This document shows positions 13,438 to 16,691 of a stretch of DNA of 16,691 nucleotides, piece after piece. Where the stretch lies: the NCBI GenBank assembly GCA_949290725.1, contig CASEST010000060.1, positions 1 to 16,691 on the forward strand. The letters are read 5' to 3'. Both the position numbers and the translations under genes were made by a program. How positions within the stretch are numbered: position 1 is the first letter of the stretch; every line of letters begins with the position of its first letter. The notes under the pieces were generated by a model that searched no databases, had not been told where the DNA came from, and was given only the letters and a program-made list of their open reading frames with translations. Source of the DNA: an uncultured bacterium. Lineage in GTDB: Bacteria > Bacillota_I > Bacilli_A > RFN20 > CAG-826.

Positions 13438-13942
13438 GATTCAAAATGAATTTTTAAAATTAGCAAAAAAATATCCTTTAGATGAAATCGATGTTTCGCT
13501 TTTAGTTGATAAAGTTAACATAACTCGTCAAAGTTTTTATTATCATTATCGAAATATTTTAGATTTAGTATTTGATATTTATATAAATCGTCAAATTTTA
13601 GCAAATAATCCTCGAGATTTTTCTCAAATCATCGATGATCTATTATTTTATTTATTTGATGAAAAAACTTTTAATAAAAAAGTTTTATCTTCTAATGCTT
13701 CATCAGTTTTGGAAAATGTTTCTTTTTCTTTTATTTTTCAAATGCTTCAAATTTATTTAGAAAAGTTTAGCAATGATATAGAAAAAAGAAGGTTTGTTGC
13801 TCGATTTTTTGCTAGTGGTATTGCGCAAGAAATTTTATATGAATTTAATGAGAGAGATTTTGATAAAAAAACAATTAAACATAACATATTGGTTTTAATA
13901 GATGATAAAATATTTAAGGATGCGATTATTAAGTTAAATTAA
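13418..13942 (+). CDS. TetR-family transcriptional regulator
   Basis: The 174-residue protein begins with the compact three-helix DNA-binding domain of TetR regulators. DVSLLVDKVNITRQSFYYHYRN, minus its last two residues (about 26-46), is the helix-turn-helix, with the characteristic SFYYHYRN recognition helix end. The remaining residues are helical and hydrophobic, as in ligand-binding domains of this family, but too divergent to name an inducer. The start ATG 13418 lies inside the end of the ATPase gene (20-base overlap) and is preceded by AAGG nine bases upstream, so the genes are co-transcribed. By family habit it probably represses its own two-gene operon; the dyad at 10936-10954 is a possible site. 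The short size resembles DhaS-like members. Confidence 0.85.
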   Translation: MLDLKNKIQNEFLKLAKKYPLDEIDVSLLVDKVNITRQSFYYHYRNILDLVFDIYINRQILANNPRDFSQIIDDLLFYLFDEKTFNKKVLSSNASSVLENVSFSFIFQMLQIYLEKFSNDIEKRRFVARFFASGIAQEILYEFNERDFDKKTIKHNILVLIDDKIFKDAIIKLN

Positions 13943-14033
13943 ATGATAACTTATGATAAAATTATTTAGCAATTCACTAGAATTAAATAATACACGTTTG
14001 ATGATTATTTAAATTATCAAGGAGGATTGTTGA
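13943..14033. other. Intergenic region with an imperfect hairpin
   Basis: ATTATTT (13961-13967) pairs with AAATAAT (13985-13991), and inside it AATTC (13971-13975) pairs with GAATT (13980-13984), with a 3-base bulge and an ACTA loop. No T-run follows, so it is a poor terminator. TATGAT at 13952-13957 is a possible -10 with a weak -35. The strong Shine-Dalgarno AAGGAGG at 14019-14025 belongs to the next gene. Confidence 0.35.
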
Positions 14034-15179
14034 ATGAAAAAAGAAGATGTTATTTCTACGATTGTTTATCTAGTAATGTTAGCGATTGTAATTTTGGTTG
14101 GATATTTCATTATTCAAACAAATGCTAACGATATTACTGCGGTTTTTAATAATTCTAATGCAATCTATGGATTTGTTATTATCTCTTTAGTAATTGGTGT
14201 TATTTTAAATGTAGCTTTACTTGAGATAGGACATGCTATTGGAGCAAAAATTGGGGGCTATGATATCCTTTCTTTTAATATTTTCGGACTTTGTTTTTAT
14301 AAAGTTTTTGTTAATGAAAAGATGGTGACAAAATTCGGGTTTAAGAATTTCGATGGGTTAGCTGGAGAAACAAGAATCTCACCAAAACCAAATAAAGATA
14401 AACATAATCCAATATTTTATATTGTATTTCCATTCTTTTTAGTTTTAGCAGAATTTTTAGCTTTAATTCTTGCTTATACATTTATAGATGATGCCTCTTC
14501 ATTAGTAGTTTTGAAATATGGCTTAGTTTTAGTTACCACGATGGGTGGATTATTTATTCTTTATGATTATATTCCAGTAAAATTAGATTCTTTAAATGAT
14601 GGTTATCGCTATACTTTACTTGTTAAAAAGATAAATACAGAAGCTTTTAATGAAAGATTAAGAATCGAAGGTAATATTTTCTTAAATAAAGATGATAAAA
14701 ATTATCGTGTTTTTGACGAAATCACTGATTTCACTGCAGAGGTAAATTCCTTATCTTTGTATAATTATTATGAAAATAATGAATATGATAAGGCCAAAGA
14801 ATTATTAACTAAAATAATTGAAACAACTTCGAAAGTTAATCTACAAACTAAACTCGATGCTAAAATTCAAATGCTTTATATTTTATTAAAAGAGAAAAAA
14901 TATCAAGATGCTAGTGAATATATAAAGAATTTTGATGAAAAAGAGATGCGTTTATTTAAAGAGGATCGTTTATTAAAAAATCTTCGTGTTAGCATTTATT
15001 ATTTCGGAGTTATTGAAAAATCATATAAGATTGCTGATGATTTCTCAGTTAAATATTTAAAAGAATATAAAAATGAACTTTCTTTATTTAAAGAAAAAGA
15101 GAAAGAATTATTTAATCAAGTAATTAAAGAAATAGAAGAAAGTAAGAAAATAGACGAAATAAATCAAGTAAATGCATAA
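14034..15179 (+). CDS. M50/site-2-protease-like membrane protein lacking the first HExxH histidine
   Basis: I recognise no named gene. The N-terminal 200 residues hold four hydrophobic spans (about 8-28, 43-63, 127-150, 160-178). LLEIGHAIGAKIGGYDILSF at 62-81 aligns with the HELGH...TGY..VSF motif of M50-type membrane metalloproteases, but the first His is L63; E64 and H67 remain. IPVKLDSLNDGYRY (180-193) resembles the second zinc motif ending in DG (D189). The C-terminal 180 residues are cytoplasm-like, charged and helical, with TPR-like pairs such as YENNEYDKAKELLTKIIE. Without two histidines, standard zinc catalysis is doubtful, so it may be a scaffold or inactive homologue. AAGGAGG (14019-14025) fixes the start. 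It is convergent with mscL and shares its terminator. Confidence 0.6.
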   Translation: MKKEDVISTIVYLVMLAIVILVGYFIIQTNANDITAVFNNSNAIYGFVIISLVIGVILNVALLEIGHAIGAKIGGYDILSFNIFGLCFYKVFVNEKMVTKFGFKNFDGLAGETRISPKPNKDKHNPIFYIVFPFFLVLAEFLALILAYTFIDDASSLVVLKYGLVLVTTMGGLFILYDYIPVKLDSLNDGYRYTLLVKKINTEAFNERLRIEGNIFLNKDDKNYRVFDEITDFTAEVNSLSLYNYYENNEYDKAKELLTKIIETTSKVNLQTKLDAKIQMLYILLKEKKYQDASEYIKNFDEKEMRLFKEDRLLKNLRVSIYYFGVIEKSYKIADDFSVKYLKEYKNELSLFKEKEKELFNQVIKEIEESKKIDEINQVNA

Positions 15180-15180
15180 T

Positions 15181-15215
15181 AAAAAGTATCAAGCTTACGG
15201 CTTGATACTTTTTTT
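15181..15215. terminator. Bidirectional intrinsic terminator
   Basis: AAAAAGTATCAAGC (15181-15194) and GCTTGATACTTTTT (15200-15213) form a perfect 14-bp stem with a TTACG loop. The A-run on one side and T-run on the other make it usable from both strands. It ends the gene at 14034-15179 and overlaps the mscL stop codon (15214-15216). Confidence 0.9.
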
Positions 15216-15858
15216 ATTCTTTTGTTTCTGTTTTGTTAGTTTCGACTGATTTTTCAAGTAAAGATTTAATGTCTTTTAATAATTCGACTTCTTCCTTAAC
15301 TGGTGCAGGTGCTGGAGCATTTTCTTCAGCAGGTTTTGGTCTTTGATCTGGGAACTTTTTATAATATGCTTCGAGCTCTAATTCTTTTAATTTAGCAGCT
15401 TTATTTTTAGCATAATTGAAAGTTTTTAAAATAACGAACAAGACCAATGCAATAATGAGGAATGAGACCACTGCATTAATAAATGCACCCCAATCTAATA
15501 CAGCAACACCATTATAAACATAACTTCCGCCATGTTTAGTATACATTGATGTATATAAGGCGAGTTGATCAGCAGTAACTTCTGGCCAATCAGCAACAGA
15601 AATCTCTACTGGGAAGCCTTCTGGTGGAATTTGTGACGCACTAAGTGGAGGTAAAATTGTAATTAATCCACTAATACCACCTGGAATAGGCCAAGTACAC
15701 AATGCTAAGAAGATATTAACTAAGGCAGTAACAATGGCTCCAAAACTAGAACCCATAATAACGCCTACTGCCATATCTACTACATTACCTTTAGCAATAA
15801 ACTTTTTAAAATCAGACCATAAAGTAAATACTTTATTATTTTTCTTATCTTTTTTCAT
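15214..15858 (-). CDS. mscL: Large-conductance mechanosensitive channel MscL, long-loop form
   Basis: The 214-residue membrane protein is an MscL homologue, the emergency valve that opens on hypo-osmotic shock. DFKKFIAKGNVVDMAVGVIMG (16-36), minus one end residue, is the family signature of the N-terminal amphipathic helix and TM1. TM1 covers about 24-53 and TM2 about 124-146. The cytoplasmic helix ELLKDIKSLLEK (192-203) matches the C-terminal bundle of E. coli MscL, reached by a Pro/Ala-rich linker (170-187). The loop between TM1 and TM2 is about 70 residues, much longer than the roughly 30 in E. coli, and is rich in Pro, Gly and aromatic residues. A good Shine-Dalgarno (AGAAAGG on the minus strand, seven bases before ATG) supports the start. 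It is transcribed divergently from the DegV gene. Confidence 0.92.
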   Translation of the reverse strand: MKKDKKNNKVFTLWSDFKKFIAKGNVVDMAVGVIMGSSFGAIVTALVNIFLALCTWPIPGGISGLITILPPLSASQIPPEGFPVEISVADWPEVTADQLALYTSMYTKHGGSYVYNGVAVLDWGAFINAVVSFLIIALVLFVILKTFNYAKNKAAKLKELELEAYYKKFPDQRPKPAEENAPAPAPVKEEVELLKDIKSLLEKSVETNKTETKE

Positions 15859-15877
15859 AACCTAACCTTTCTAAAAG

Positions 15878-15886
15878 ATTATATCA
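15878..15886 (-). promoter_or_regulatory. Extended -10 promoter of mscL
   Basis: On the minus strand the sequence reads TGATATAAT, a perfect extended -10 (TGnTATAAT), 20 bases before the mscL start codon. The -35 region is a weak match, as is common with extended -10 promoters. Confidence 0.65.
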
Positions 15887-15916
15887 TAAATGTTTTTAAA
15901 TATTTATTTTTTCTTT

Positions 15917-15922
15917 TATAAT
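15917..15922 (+). promoter_or_regulatory. -10 element of the DegV-family gene
   Basis: A perfect TATAAT lies 20 bases before the ATG at 15943. No clear -35 is visible. It is divergent from the mscL promoter within the same 84-bp spacer. Confidence 0.5.
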
Positions 15923-15942
15923 ATTAAAAGTGGGGTATTTAT

Positions 15943-16691
15943 ATGAATAAAATAATTGTTATGTCTGATTCTACCTGCGACCTTGGAGAGGAATTAATAA
16001 AAAAGCATAATATTAAAATTGTTCCGCTTCATGTCAGTTTTCCTGGGGAAGAGAGAGATTATTTAGATGGAGTTAATCTTTTTCCTGATGAGATTTATCG
16101 AAAAGTTGAAGAGAGCGGAAACACTCCTAAAACTGGTGCTAGAAATATTTCTGAATTTATTGAAGATTTTAAAAAATATATTAATGAAGGTTATGACATA
16201 ATTTATACCGGAATCGGTTCATCTTTATCATCATCTTATAATAATGCTTGTTTAGCGGCTAAAGAATTTGATGCTAATAGAATAGAAATTGTCGATTCTA
16301 AAAGTCTATCTACTGGTATTGGTCTTATAGTCTTAAAGATGTGTTTATTTAGAGATCAAGGTGATGATGTCCATACAATAGCTAATAAAGTTAGAGAACT
16401 TGTACCTCTTGTGAGTGCTAAATTCTGCATTAATGAGTTAGATTATTTATATAAAGGCGGCAGATGTAGTGGGATGACTAAGTTATTAGCAAATGTCTTC
16501 TCTTTACATCCAGTGGCTATGGTAATCAATGGAAATCTAACAACTTATAAGATAATTCGTGGGAAATATCAAAAAAGTGTAGATTTTCAAATTAATATGT
16601 TTATAAAAGATCTTCCTAATATTGATAAAACATGTGTTTTTATTACACATTCAGGTAGAATGGATGGAATGGAAGAATATATTTATGAAAA
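15943..16691 (+). CDS. DegV-family fatty-acid-binding protein (3' truncated by window edge)
   Basis: The frame is open from ATG 15943 to the window end (249 codons seen of the usual 280 or so). It starts MNKIIVMSDSTCDLGEEL, the N-terminal signature of DegV proteins. The acyl-chain-handling loop PKTGARNISEF replaces the more common KTSQPS. IGSSLSSSYNNA and IVDSKSLSTGIGL match the second and third conserved blocks, followed by ELDYLYKGGRCSG and ITHSGRMDG. DegV/FakB proteins bind a fatty acid and present it to FakA kinase for acyl-phosphate formation in phospholipid synthesis. Many DegV members remain unassigned, so a fakB name is not justified. AGTGGGG ends about seven bases before the ATG and serves as ribosome binding site. 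Confidence 0.92.
   Translation, partial: MNKIIVMSDSTCDLGEELIKKHNIKIVPLHVSFPGEERDYLDGVNLFPDEIYRKVEESGNTPKTGARNISEFIEDFKKYINEGYDIIYTGIGSSLSSSYNNACLAAKEFDANRIEIVDSKSLSTGIGLIVLKMCLFRDQGDDVHTIANKVRELVPLVSAKFCINELDYLYKGGRCSGMTKLLANVFSLHPVAMVINGNLTTYKIIRGKYQKSVDFQINMFIKDLPNIDKTCVFITHSGRMDGMEEYIYE

Overview
The window comes from the replication-origin region of a low-G+C bacterium. The base composition is very A/T-rich (roughly 30% G+C by eye). TGA is used as a true stop in two ATGA overlaps (yaaA/recF and recF/gyrB) and Trp is encoded by TGG, so this is genetic code 11, not the Mycoplasma/Spiroplasma code. Gene content and order (dnaA-dnaN-yaaA-recF-gyrB-gyrA, then serS, a small SRP RNA and tadA) point to Bacillota, class Bacilli. 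The extreme A/T content, compact SRP RNA and divergent housekeeping proteins suggest an Acholeplasma/RF39/Erysipelotrichia-like host-associated lineage. That placement is inference.

Region 1 (1-2066) holds the dnaA 3' end, an intergenic stretch with tandem DnaA boxes and an AT-rich unwinding-type sequence (likely oriC), dnaN, a back-to-back pair of parS-like ParB sites directly after the dnaN stop codon, and an intrinsic terminator. Region 2 (2101-8047) is a tightly packed yaaA-recF-gyrB-gyrA operon. It is preceded by a perfect 12-bp hairpin that would bury the yaaA Shine-Dalgarno sequence. Both gyrase subunits carry residues that in other bacteria are associated with quinolone resistance, and GyrB has an unusual acidic N-terminal extension.

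Region 3 (8051-10906) continues on the same strand: a degenerate GT4-like glycosyltransferase, serS, the 4.5S-type SRP RNA gene and tadA, whose start codon lies just past the SRP RNA 3' end. Region 4 (10954-13942) is a two-gene module of a CtpE-like P-type cation ATPase overlapping a TetR-type regulator, with an AT-rich dyad over the ATPase promoter and start. Region 5 (14034-15179) encodes a membrane protein resembling M50/site-2 proteases but lacking the first His of HExxH. Region 6 holds mscL on the minus strand, sharing a bidirectional terminator with region 5, and a divergent DegV-family gene cut by the window end.

Taken together, the first 10.9 kb is chromosome replication, topology and translation housekeeping with nearby segregation signals. 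The last 6 kb is envelope and transport functions. No phage, IS element, CRISPR or tRNA gene was seen.
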